This document shows positions 1 to 6,820 of a DNA stretch of 12,420 nucleotides, one piece after another. The position numbers and the translations under genes were made by a program. This DNA is from DASUGM01 sp036274055 (GTDB taxonomy: Bacteria > Acidobacteriota > Vicinamibacteria > Vicinamibacterales > SCN-69-37), in the NCBI GenBank assembly GCA_036274055.1, contig DASUGM010000101.1, forward strand, positions 1 to 12,420, written 5' to 3'. Numbering within the stretch: position 1 is the stretch's first letter; every line of letters starts with the position of its first letter. The notes beneath the pieces are model-generated. The model saw only the letters and a program-made list of their open reading frames with translations. It was not told the DNA's origin and made no database searches.

Positions 1-261
1 CACGCCGAAGCGCCGCGGCCGTGGTCCGAGCGCCGCGCGCGCGCCGAGCGAGCCCAGCACGACGACCGCCAGTCCCCAGGCGACGTGTTGAAATCGCGCG
101 AAGATCGCGCCGAAGACTTCACCGGCGAGCTCGCGGCCGGCGACCGGGTCGTGCTGCTGCAAGGTCGCAAAAATCTGCGGCGCGCCCACGGCGCCGAGCG
201 CCACCAGACCGCCGACCCACACCGCCAGCGCGGCAACCGCCGCGAAGCGCAGCAGAGACAT
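1..261 (-). CDS. DUF4149-type small membrane protein, N-terminal part (runs off left edge)
   Basis: The minus strand from an ATG at 261 is open to the window edge and gives 87 residues beginning MSLLRFAAVAALAVWVGGLV. Residues about 5-27 form a first membrane helix. They are followed by GAPQIF, a polar loop containing AGRELAGEVFGAIFARF, and a second helix at about 61-78. The WVGGLV...APQIF and GEVFGAIFARF pattern is that of the DUF4149/TMEM205-like family of small integral membrane proteins, which has no firmly established function. The protein is cut off by the window, so its C-terminus is unseen. An AAAGGA sequence abuts the ATG directly, which is too close for a normal Shine-Dalgarno site, so the start could be slightly different. 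It is divergent from the gene at 360. No enzymatic residues are visible. The family call is from pattern recognition only. Confidence 0.7.
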   Translation of the reverse strand, partial: MSLLRFAAVAALAVWVGGLVALGAVGAPQIFATLQQHDPVAGRELAGEVFGAIFARFQHVAWGLAVVVLGSLGARAALGPRPRRFGV

Positions 262-359
262 CCTTTCGATTATCGCTCAGGTCTTCTGCCTCAGGCTTTG
301 CTCAGGCTTTCGTCACGACTCCCGCAATCGTCCCTCGGTACCGTGAGCGAGGAGGACAA
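262..359. promoter_or_regulatory. Divergent intergenic region with CTCAGGCTTT direct repeats
   Basis: This 98-base gap separates the divergent genes starting at 261 (minus) and 360 (plus), so it must hold both promoters or their overlap. CTCAGGCTTT occurs at 290-299 and again at 301-310, an 11-base period. A related CTCAGGT lies at 276-282. A strong GAGGAGGA Shine-Dalgarno stretch at 349-356 serves the plus-strand gene. A short imperfect palindrome around GGTACC lies at about 334-347. I could not pick out convincing -35/-10 pairs. The repeats could be an operator or one more degenerate short-period intergenic array like those further right. Confidence 0.35.
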
Positions 360-923
360 ATGCGGACGTCAAAAGCCATCGTCGGCGCGTCGATCGGGGT
401 GCTGTGGCTGCTGGGGGTGAGCACGCCGGCGACGGCGCAACCGTCCCGGACCTTTCAATCGGCGGTGACCATCGGCGTGTCGAGCGGCCTCTGGGACCAC
501 GTGCCGACCTCGTCGGACAGCGTGCATCATCCCGGGCTTGGCGCCGACGCCACGATTGAGGGGCGGCTGACGCCGGCGCGCCGCGACGACGCGCTCCGGC
601 TTCGGCTGCAGATCGGCCGCGGTAGCGGGGACGGCGCCGGCGAGCCGGGGTTCGACTACACCCGCTGGATCCTGAGCGTCGTCCGGCCGATTGTCGGGGC
701 GAGCAGTCGGGCGTTCACGGTCTACGGAGCCGGCGGAGCCGGCCGCTACGAAACGGCATCGGCCAGGCAATCGTCGGGACAATTGAGCCTGTCCGGTGCG
801 ATCGGCTTCGATGCCGCGATCGGGCGCAGTCCGCTGTCCATTAATGCCGAGCTGCAGTTGCACTCGATCGGTCAGCAGCTCTTTGGCACGACGTCGGTGG
901 GGCTGCGCGTCCACTTGCGATAA
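360..923 (+). CDS. Hypothetical exported beta-barrel-like protein
   Basis: The product has 187 residues. I chose the ATG at 360 because it follows a GAGGAGGA ribosome binding site at 349-356 and begins a classic signal peptide: MRTSK, a hydrophobic core through residue 22 or so, and a likely cleavage after TPATA before QPSR. The open frame extends further upstream, but that part is Arg/Pro-rich out-of-frame reading of the divergent gene's region. The mature part alternates polar and hydrophobic residues in short strands separated by Gly/Ser/Asp turns and ends in GLRVHLR. This suggests a small outer-membrane beta-barrel of about eight strands (opacity/OmpA-barrel style), but there is no recognisable family motif. 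Transketolase begins 14 bases after its stop, so the two are probably co-transcribed without an obvious functional link. Function unknown. Confidence 0.65.
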   Translation: MRTSKAIVGASIGVLWLLGVSTPATAQPSRTFQSAVTIGVSSGLWDHVPTSSDSVHHPGLGADATIEGRLTPARRDDALRLRLQIGRGSGDGAGEPGFDYTRWILSVVRPIVGASSRAFTVYGAGGAGRYETASARQSSGQLSLSGAIGFDAAIGRSPLSINAELQLHSIGQQLFGTTSVGLRVHLR

Positions 924-937
924 GATTTCTCCGCTTC

Positions 938-2791
938 ATGCCGCGTCCATCACTCGCTATTCTCAAGAACCTCGCCACGCAACTTCGCATCGATTCAGTG
1001 CGATCGACCTCGGCCGCCGGATCCGGCCATCCGACGACGTGTCTTTCGGCCGCCGACATCATGTCGGCGCTCTTTTTTGCCGAGATGCGGTTCGATCCGC
1101 ACGATCCTCATCACCCCGAGGCCGATCGCTTCGTGCTGTCGAAGGGCCACGCGGCGCCGATTCTCTACGCGGCGTGGGCGGCGGCGGGCGCGTTCGGACG
1201 CGACGAGGTGCTGAACCTGCGCAAGATCACGTCGGATCTCGAGGGCCACCCGACGCCGCGGCTGCCGTTCGTCGACGTTGCCACTGGATCGCTCGGGCAG
1301 GGGCTCGCGGCCGGCGTCGGCGCGGCGCTCAACGCCCGCCGAATCAACTCCGACTACCGCACCTACGTTCTACTTGGCGACGGCGAGAGCGCCGAGGGAT
1401 CCGTGTGGGAGGCCGCCGAAGTCGCGTCGTTCCACAAGCTCGACAACCTCTGCGCTTTCACCGACGTCAACGGCTTCGGGCAGAGCCGGCCGACGCAATG
1501 GAATCACGATCTCGAGGCGTTTGCGTCGCGCTACCGCGCGTTCGGCTGGCACGCGATCACCATTGACGGCCACGACATGGCCGCCATTCTCAGCGCGCTC
1601 GACGAGGCGCGTGCGACCAAAGGCAAGCCGACGATGGTCGTCGCCAGCACGTTCAAAGGCAAGGGCGTCAAGCTGTTCGAGAACAAGGACCACTGGCACG
1701 GCAAGGCGCTGAAGAAAGGGGCCGAGGAAGACGCGGCGATCAAAGAACTCGAGGCGCAGTACGTCGAGACCGCCGACCCGGCGCCGGTGATTCCGAAGCC
1801 GAAGGAAAAGCGCTCGGAGGGCGCGCTGCCGAACTTCGTCGCGAAGATGCCGGCGCCCGCCTACAAGATCGGCGATCAGGTGGCGACGCGCGAGGCGTAT
1901 GGCACCGCGCTGGCGTCGCTTGGCGGGCTCGACCCGCGGATCGTGGCGCTCGACGCCGACGTCAAGAATTCGACCTTCAGCGAGAAGTTCGAAAAGGCCT
2001 ATCCCGATCGTTTCTATCAAGTGTTCATCGCCGAGCAGGCGCTGATCGGCGTCTCGATGGGGCTCGCCAGCCGGGGCGCGATTCCGTTCCCGTCGACGTT
2101 CGCGTGTTTCCTCGAGCGCGCCAGCGACTTCGTTCGGATGGCCGGGATTTCGATGCTCAACGTCAAGCTCGCCGGGTCGCACGCCGGCGTCTCGATCGGC
2201 GAGGACGGGCCGTCGCAGATGGCGCTGGAAGATCTGGCAATGGCGCGCGGCGTGCCGAATTGCAGCGTGTTCTATCCCTGCGATGCCGTCAGCGCCGAGC
2301 GCCTGATGGCCCTGGCTGCGGCCACCCCCGGGCCGGCGTATCTCCGCATGTCGCGGCCGAAGACGCCGGTCATCTACAGCAACGAAGAGACGTTCACCGT
2401 CGGCGGATCGAAAACACTTCGTCAGAGCGACAACGACGTCGTCACCGTCGTCGCCGCTGGCGTCACCGTGTTCGAAGCGCTGAAGGCACACGATCAGCTC
2501 AAGGCCAAGGGCGTAGCGATCCGTGTCATCGACGCGTACTCGATCCAGCCGATTGATCAGGCGACCCTGGTGTCCGCCGGAACGGCGACGCGCGGACAGA
2601 TCATCACCGTCGAGGATCACTACGCGCACGGCGGGCTCGGCGACGCCGTCAGCGAAGCCGTCTCGATGCATGGGTTCAAGGTCCGACGGCTCGCAGTCCG
2701 CGAAATCCCGCGCAGCGGGCCACCCGAGGAATTGATCGATCGCTACGGTTTGTCCGCTCGCGCCATCGTCGCAGCCGTCGGCGGGTTTTAG
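938..2791 (+). CDS. tkt: Transketolase, animal-like short form
   Basis: The product has 617 residues. Transketolase moves two-carbon ketol units between sugar phosphates in the pentose phosphate pathway, using thiamine diphosphate (ThDP) and a divalent cation in the cytoplasm. Domains in order: ThDP pyrophosphate-binding domain (about 1-280), pyrimidine-binding domain (about 312-480) and C-terminal transketolase domain (about 490-617). Visible active-site features are GSGHP (His30), SKGH (Lys69, His71), EGHP (His104), the ThDP motif GDGESAEG with Asp148 and Asn178, WHG (His254), IAEQ with catalytic Glu366, GSHAGVSIGEDGPSQ (His415, Asp423, Gln427) and SRP (Arg473). The length and many blocks (SKGHAAPILYA, VATGSLGQGL, IGEDGPSQMALEDLAM, VPRSG-like IPRSG) match the roughly 620-residue human/animal form better than the roughly 660-residue E. 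coli TktA. The ATG at 938 matches the usual N-terminus. No Shine-Dalgarno site is seen, so coupling to the gene ending at 923 is likely. All catalytic residues appear intact. Confidence 0.95.
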   Translation: MPRPSLAILKNLATQLRIDSVRSTSAAGSGHPTTCLSAADIMSALFFAEMRFDPHDPHHPEADRFVLSKGHAAPILYAAWAAAGAFGRDEVLNLRKITSDLEGHPTPRLPFVDVATGSLGQGLAAGVGAALNARRINSDYRTYVLLGDGESAEGSVWEAAEVASFHKLDNLCAFTDVNGFGQSRPTQWNHDLEAFASRYRAFGWHAITIDGHDMAAILSALDEARATKGKPTMVVASTFKGKGVKLFENKDHWHGKALKKGAEEDAAIKELEAQYVETADPAPVIPKPKEKRSEGALPNFVAKMPAPAYKIGDQVATREAYGTALASLGGLDPRIVALDADVKNSTFSEKFEKAYPDRFYQVFIAEQALIGVSMGLASRGAIPFPSTFACFLERASDFVRMAGISMLNVKLAGSHAGVSIGEDGPSQMALEDLAMARGVPNCSVFYPCDAVSAERLMALAAATPGPAYLRMSRPKTPVIYSNEETFTVGGSKTLRQSDNDVVTVVAAGVTVFEALKAHDQLKAKGVAIRVIDAYSIQPIDQATLVSAGTATRGQIITVEDHYAHGGLGDAVSEAVSMHGFKVRRLAVREIPRSGPPEELIDRYGLSARAIVAAVGGF

Positions 2792-2848
2792 GTTCCGGCG
2801 GTTCCGGGTTCCGGGGTTCCGGGGTTCCGGGGTTCCGGGGTTCCGGGG
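2791..2848 (+). repeat. 8-bp tandem repeat TTCCGGGG
   Basis: Immediately after the transketolase stop (TAG, whose G is base 2791), TTCCGGGG is repeated five times perfectly at 2809, 2817, 2825, 2833 and 2841. Two irregular copies precede it at 2793 (9 bases) and 2802 (7 bases). The last copy shares its GGGG with the left arm of the palindrome that follows, so the array and palindrome are physically fused. The length of such arrays is likely to vary between strains. Confidence 0.9.
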
Positions 2849-2956
2849 ACGGGGGTGTTTTCCACAGAAACGGCCCGATCAGGGACAGGGCTCGGGCTAA
2901 TATTCCGGAGCCCTGTCCCTGAAGAGGCCGTTTCTGTGGAAAACACCCCCGTCCCC
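2845..2956. repeat. 112-base near-perfect palindrome (REP/MITE-like element) overlapping the next gene's start
   Basis: The arm 2845-2875 is an exact reverse complement of 2926-2956 (31 of 31). Inside it, 2880-2893 is an exact reverse complement of 2908-2921 (14 of 14). The two stems are separated by a 4x4 internal loop (CGAT against AAGA), and a 14-base apical loop at 2894-2907 contains AATATT. The arms include TGTTTTCCACAGAAACGG and CAGGGACAGGGCTC. The bipartite stem with an unpaired internal bulge and GGGACAGGGCTC-type arms resembles REP/BIME-like or non-autonomous IS-derived elements. No transposase is present in the window, so mobility is inferred. The right arm carries an AAGAGG ribosome-binding-like sequence (2922-2927) and the GTG at 2936 that opens the next gene. 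Confidence 0.85.
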
Positions 2957-5956
2957 ATTGTTCTTGCGCTGGCGCTTGCACTGAGCGCCGCGACTTCAGC
3001 TCAGCAGCCAACCGCCCGGGTCTCGACTGGGGTTCGTGAAGCCGCGTGGGCGCCAGACAGCAAGCGTCTCGCTGCGTCCTGGTTCGACGTCATCTGGACG
3101 ATGACGCCTGAGGGCAAGGACGCGAAGAAACTCGTCCCCAAACCCGAAAGCTGGACGACACAGCGGGATCCAGCGTGGTCGCCCGACGGCAAGTCGATCG
3201 CGTTCAGCGCCAGCAGCGAAGGGCAGTTCGATATCTGGATCGCTCCAGCCGCCGGCGGGGCCGCACGACGCGTGACCTCGACGTCTGACGACGAGCGCTG
3301 GCCGTCGTGGACGCGCGACGGCCGCATCGTCTTCTCCCAGCGTGCGCCCGGGAAACCGTGGCAACTCGTTTCCGTCGACGCCGCCGGCGGCGCGGCGCCT
3401 GTGAAAATCTCGGTGGACGACGTCACCGAATACCAGGGGAGCGTGTCTCCGGACGGCAAGCTCGTTGCCTTCGTCTCCGATCGCGAACCCGATGGCGCGA
3501 ACGACGCCGACGTCTGGGTGCGCGAGCTGCTCGCCGCGGGTGCGAAGGGCCCGGCGCGCAGCGTACGCGTCACGCGCGCGGCTGGCGTCGAACTGCATCC
3601 CGCCTGGGCGCCGGACAACGCGCGGATCGCGTTTTCGGCGTCTCGCCCCGGACAGTCCGGCGTCTTCGTCGCCGCCGTGCCAGCCTTCGCCGGTGCCCAG
3701 GCCACGGGCGGCGCGGGGCGCGGTGCCGCGGGCACCCCCGGCGCCGGACGTGGTGCCGGCTTTCCCGGCGCTGGCGGCGGTCGTGGCGGTCCGGGCGCCG
3801 CGACGACGGACTTCGCGCAACTCGCCTCGCGCCAACTCGGCGTGCCGGCGTGGTCGCCCGACGGCGAAACGCTGATCGTCGCGACGTCGCCGCCGGACAA
3901 CCAGGGCTACAACGGCAACCCCCAACGCAACGACGACGACGCGCCGATGCCGTTTGCCGCCGGCGACGACTACGCGCTCTGGCGCCTGCTCGCCCCGCGC
4001 GCGATCGACCAGGGCGCGAAGAACCTCGATCTACCGGCGCCCGACGCCGCGCGCTGGACCGCCGCATTCGATCAGGTCTGGCAGACGATGAGGTCGCTGT
4101 ATTACAAGACCGGCGACTCGGCGTCGGCATGGGATGCGCTCAAGACGAAGTACCGGCCGAAGATGGCCGACGTGAAAGATCTCGCCGGCGCCGAAGACGT
4201 GATCGATCAGATGCTGCAAGAGCAGCCGCTGATGAAGCCGGCGGTGGAGTCGCCGCGCGCGGTCGTCGCCTCGGGCAATCCGCTGGCGTCGCGCGCCGGC
4301 GCGCAGGCGCTCGAGAAGGGCGGCAACATCATCGACGCTGCGATCGCGACTGCCTTCGCGCTCGGCGTCGTCGAGCCCGACGCGTCGGGACTCGGCGGCG
4401 ACGGCCAGGCGATTCTCTTCCTCAAGGGGATGAGCGAGCCGATCGTCGTCGAATACAAGGACATGACGCCGGGCCACGCGTTCCTCGACAATCCGAAGCT
4501 GTTTACGCCCACCGGTCAGCGCACCGCGCCGGACGGACCGACGGTCGCCAATATTCCCGGGATTCCGGCCGGCCTCGAGCTGCTGTATCGCAAGTACGCG
4601 AGCAAGAAAGTCGCGTGGGCGGATCTCATCGCGCCGGCAATCGCGCTCGCCGAAGACGGGTTCATTCTCGACGAGGCGCTGCCGACGACGATTGCGGAAG
4701 GCCGAGCCCAGTTTGCGAAGTATCCGGAGGCCGCGAAGATCTTCCTGCCCAACGGCCGGGTGCCGCGTCCTGGCGAGCGATTCGTCAACAAGGACTACGC
4801 CGAGACGCTGAAGCTGCTCGCCAAAGAGGGCGGCCGCTCGTTCTACGAAGGTACGGTCGCGCGCAAGATCGCCGCCGACATGGAAGCCAACGGCGGCGTG
4901 ATCACGTTCGAAGATCTCGCACAATACCGCGCCGTCGAACGCAAGCCGCTAATGGGCAAGTACCACGGCCACCTGGTCTACTCGGTGCCGCCGCCGGCGC
5001 CGACCGGCGCGCAAATCGTCGAGACGCTGAACATCCTCGACAACTACAAGCCGAAACCGGGCGCGACGATCACGACCGACGCCGACTACCTGCACTACGT
5101 CATCGACGCGTGGCGCGTCCGCGACGGCGGTCAGCGGATCGCGGATCCCGATCGCTACACGCCGGACCTCGGCAACCACCTCGAGGCGTCGCATGCGCTG
5201 GAACGGTTCAAGCTGATCGATCCGAAGAAGGTCTACGCGCCGGCCGCGGGTGGCCGCGGCGGTCTGCCTCCGGCGGCCGCTGCCGACATGGCCAACGCGA
5301 TGTCGTGGGACGCCGACGCCCAGACTCGACGCGTGCAAACCGGCACGACTTCATTCGTGGTCGCCGACGCCGAGGGCAACATGATCGCGTTCACCCAGAC
5401 GCTCTCGACCTGGGGCGGCAATTACTACGTTTCGAAGGGGCTCGGTTTCCTCTACAACGATCATTTCCGTGGCGGTGGCGGCCGCGGCGGCGGTTTCGGC
5501 GCGATGGTGCCATATCTGCGATCGTCGTCGACCAGCGTGCCGACGCTGGTATTTGCGCCCAATCAGGTCGATCCCGGCCAGTACGGGATCACCGGATATG
5601 CGCCGAAGCTTGCGCTCGGGTGTGCCGGCAACGCCTGGATTCCGGCGTCGGTGTACAGCGTGCTCCTCGGCGTCGTCGACGGCGGGCTGAGCGCGCAGCG
5701 CGCGATCGAAGCGCCGCGGATGCTGATTGGCGGCGGCGGGCCGAACGGCGGCTCGCGCGTGCAAATCGAGGATCGATTTCCGCGGACGATCCTCGCGGAC
5801 CTCGAAGCGCGCGGCCACACGTTTCAGAAGATCGGCCGGAAGGGCGAGGTCAAGTACGGCTACGTCGCCGCCGCGGTGATCAACACGGCGAAAGGGACCG
5901 TGGAAGCGGGCGCTGAGCCGCGACGATCACACGGCGCGGCGGCACCCGGGAAGTAA
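2936..5956 (+). CDS. Exported TolB/tricorn-like propeller fused to gamma-glutamyltransferase-fold Ntn-hydrolase
   Basis: The product has 1006 residues from the GTG at 2936 (AAGAGG eight bases upstream). The other in-frame start, GTG 2855, is in the left palindrome arm and would add 27 unlikely residues; no ATG, GTG or TTG follows for over 50 codons. Residues 5-22 look like a signal-peptide core ending TSA|QQ but lack a basic N-region. Residues about 35-250 and 300-330 carry propeller repeats (AWAPDS, AWSPDGKSIAFS, SVSPDGKLVAF, AWSPDGETLI), interrupted by a Gly/Arg-rich insert (256-291). Residues about 376-432 (FDQVWQTMRSLYY, KTKYRP, VIDQML) resemble the helical segment before the protease domain of tricorn-like S41 peptidases. 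From about 440 the fold is gamma-glutamyltransferase (NPLASRAG, GGNIIDAAIATAFALGVVEP). The predicted self-cleavage nucleophile is Thr804 in TGTTSFVVAD. Several substrate-binding residues differ from E. coli GGT. Probably periplasmic; true substrate unknown. Confidence 0.85.
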   Translation: MENTPVPIVLALALALSAATSAQQPTARVSTGVREAAWAPDSKRLAASWFDVIWTMTPEGKDAKKLVPKPESWTTQRDPAWSPDGKSIAFSASSEGQFDIWIAPAAGGAARRVTSTSDDERWPSWTRDGRIVFSQRAPGKPWQLVSVDAAGGAAPVKISVDDVTEYQGSVSPDGKLVAFVSDREPDGANDADVWVRELLAAGAKGPARSVRVTRAAGVELHPAWAPDNARIAFSASRPGQSGVFVAAVPAFAGAQATGGAGRGAAGTPGAGRGAGFPGAGGGRGGPGAATTDFAQLASRQLGVPAWSPDGETLIVATSPPDNQGYNGNPQRNDDDAPMPFAAGDDYALWRLLAPRAIDQGAKNLDLPAPDAARWTAAFDQVWQTMRSLYYKTGDSASAWDALKTKYRPKMADVKDLAGAEDVIDQMLQEQPLMKPAVESPRAVVASGNPLASRAGAQALEKGGNIIDAAIATAFALGVVEPDASGLGGDGQAILFLKGMSEPIVVEYKDMTPGHAFLDNPKLFTPTGQRTAPDGPTVANIPGIPAGLELLYRKYASKKVAWADLIAPAIALAEDGFILDEALPTTIAEGRAQFAKYPEAAKIFLPNGRVPRPGERFVNKDYAETLKLLAKEGGRSFYEGTVARKIAADMEANGGVITFEDLAQYRAVERKPLMGKYHGHLVYSVPPPAPTGAQIVETLNILDNYKPKPGATITTDADYLHYVIDAWRVRDGGQRIADPDRYTPDLGNHLEASHALERFKLIDPKKVYAPAAGGRGGLPPAAAADMANAMSWDADAQTRRVQTGTTSFVVADAEGNMIAFTQTLSTWGGNYYVSKGLGFLYNDHFRGGGGRGGGFGAMVPYLRSSSTSVPTLVFAPNQVDPGQYGITGYAPKLALGCAGNAWIPASVYSVLLGVVDGGLSAQRAIEAPRMLIGGGGPNGGSRVQIEDRFPRTILADLEARGHTFQKIGRKGEVKYGYVAAAVINTAKGTVEAGAEPRRSHGAAAPGK

Positions 5957-6054
5957 AACTTCAAACTCAAAACTTCAAACTCGAAACTTGGGTTCTGGAG
6001 TCTGAGTCCTGCGTTCTCGCGTCTGAGTTTCGAGTTTGAAGTTTCGAGTTGGCA
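5957..6054. repeat. Array of 14 seven-base units folding into a hairpin
   Basis: From the base after the stop at 5954-5956, the gap reads as consecutive 7-mers: AACTTCA, AACTCAA, AACTTCA, AACTCGA, AACTTGG, then GTTCTGG, AGTCTGA, GTCCTGC, GTTCTCG, CGTCTGA, GTTTCGA, GTTTGAA, GTTTCGA, GTTGGCA. The second half is largely the reverse complement of the first: 5964-5988 pairs with 6026-6050 with one mismatch, including an exact 18-base match (5971-5988 with 6026-6043). The stem is much more AT-rich than the surrounding genes. It lies between convergent genes, so it could act as a two-way terminator, but there is no T-tract. It ends five bases before the nadE stop codon at 6059. Confidence 0.85.
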
Positions 6055-6058
6055 AGCC

Positions 6059-6802
6059 TCAGTCTGGAAGGGGCGGCAGCGCCCGCTTGTGCTCCGACAC
6101 CGCGCGCAATCGCTCGATCCGTGTCGCGACGTCGGCCGGCACCGCCGCGGCGCCCTTGGTCAGGTACGCCTCGAGCGTGTCGTAGCTGAAACCCATCTCG
6201 TTCTCGTCGGTCTGGCCGACCCACAGGCCCGCCGTCGGCGGCTTGTCGATGACCGGCTGCGGCACGCCGAGCTCGCGCGCCAGCCCGTAGACCTCGCTCT
6301 TGAGCAGCCCGCCAATCGGCAACAAGTCGACGCCGCCGTCGCCGTACTTCGTGTAATACCCGATCGTGATTTCGCTGCGATTGCCGGTGCCGGCGACCAG
6401 ATAGTTCATCGCGTTGGCGATGTAGTAGAGCGACGTCATCCGCAGGCGCGGCTTGATGTTGGCTTCGGGCATCTGCTGCTTGATGTCGACGACGTCGACG
6501 TGCGTGGGCAGGCCCTTGATCGCATGGTTGAGCACGTCGGTCATCGCGTCGAACGCCGCGCCGAGATCGACGCGGGCAACCGGAATCGAGAACGCCGACG
6601 CGACCAGCCGCGCGTCGATTTCGTCCTGCGAGTTGCTGTAGCAGGGCAGCAGCACGCCGAGCACCCGCTGCGGCGCCGCCATCTGGCAGAGCCGCGCGAC
6701 CACGGCCGAGTCGATGCCGCCACTCAATCCGAACACGAAGCCCCGTGCACCCGCTTTCGCCGCGCGTTCCTGCAACCAACGTGCGATTCGTTCGCCTCTC
6801 AT
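6059..6802 (-). CDS. nadE: NH3-dependent NAD+ synthetase
   Basis: The product has 247 residues. NadE carries out the last step of NAD+ synthesis: ATP-dependent amidation of nicotinic acid adenine dinucleotide, here with ammonia because no N-terminal nitrilase (glutaminase) domain is present. The single domain is the N-type ATP pyrophosphatase fold. Visible motifs are the P-loop SGGIDSA (27-33), LPCYSNSQDE (52-61), RLRMTSLYYIAN (119-130), GTGNRSE (138-144), TKYGDGG (151-157), PIGGLLKSEVYGLA (162-175), AGLWVGQTDENEMG (191-204) and the closing SEHKR (236-240). The length fits the short ammonia-dependent class. The ATG at 6802 has only a weak ACGAG upstream; the gene could have a very short leader. 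It stands alone on the minus strand, convergent with the GGT fusion and divergent from the permease, with short-period repeat arrays at both ends. All core motifs look intact. Confidence 0.95.
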   Translation of the reverse strand: MRGERIARWLQERAAKAGARGFVFGLSGGIDSAVVARLCQMAAPQRVLGVLLPCYSNSQDEIDARLVASAFSIPVARVDLGAAFDAMTDVLNHAIKGLPTHVDVVDIKQQMPEANIKPRLRMTSLYYIANAMNYLVAGTGNRSEITIGYYTKYGDGGVDLLPIGGLLKSEVYGLARELGVPQPVIDKPPTAGLWVGQTDENEMGFSYDTLEAYLTKGAAAVPADVATRIERLRAVSEHKRALPPLPD

Positions 6803-6820
6803 CTCGTTAGTCTAATTCCA

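Noticed and set aside
21..359. Upstream extension of the small exported protein's frame.
   Set aside because: It would bury the signal peptide 113 residues in, overlaps the divergent DUF4149 gene and ignores the strong ribosome binding site at 349-356.
1370..2671. Long minus-strand open frame (433 residues) across transketolase.
   Set aside because: Arg/Asp-rich composition with no motif; it is the antisense shadow of a well-supported gene in GC-rich DNA.
2858..2868. TTTTCCACA (and its mirror at 2935-2943) resembling a DnaA box, hinting at an origin.
   Set aside because: It has one mismatch to the TTATCCACA consensus, occurs only as the two arms of the palindrome, and there is no dnaA, dnaN or AT-rich unwinding region nearby.
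2855..2935. GTG at 2855 as the start of the GGT fusion.
   Set aside because: It would place 27 residues translated from the palindrome before the hydrophobic signal core, with no ribosome binding site other than the G-rich tandem repeat.
3307..5916. An 869-residue open frame in another plus-strand frame within the GGT fusion.
   Set aside because: Extremely Arg-rich low-complexity translation with no domain; shadow of the true frame, which carries clear motifs.
5964..6050. Classic intrinsic terminator.
   Set aside because: The stem is AT-rich and no T-tract follows on either strand; a comparable heptad hairpin lies in a divergent gap where termination makes no sense.
5957..6054. CRISPR array.
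   Set aside because: Units are 7 bases with no spacers; direct short-period repeats do not fit repeat-spacer structure.
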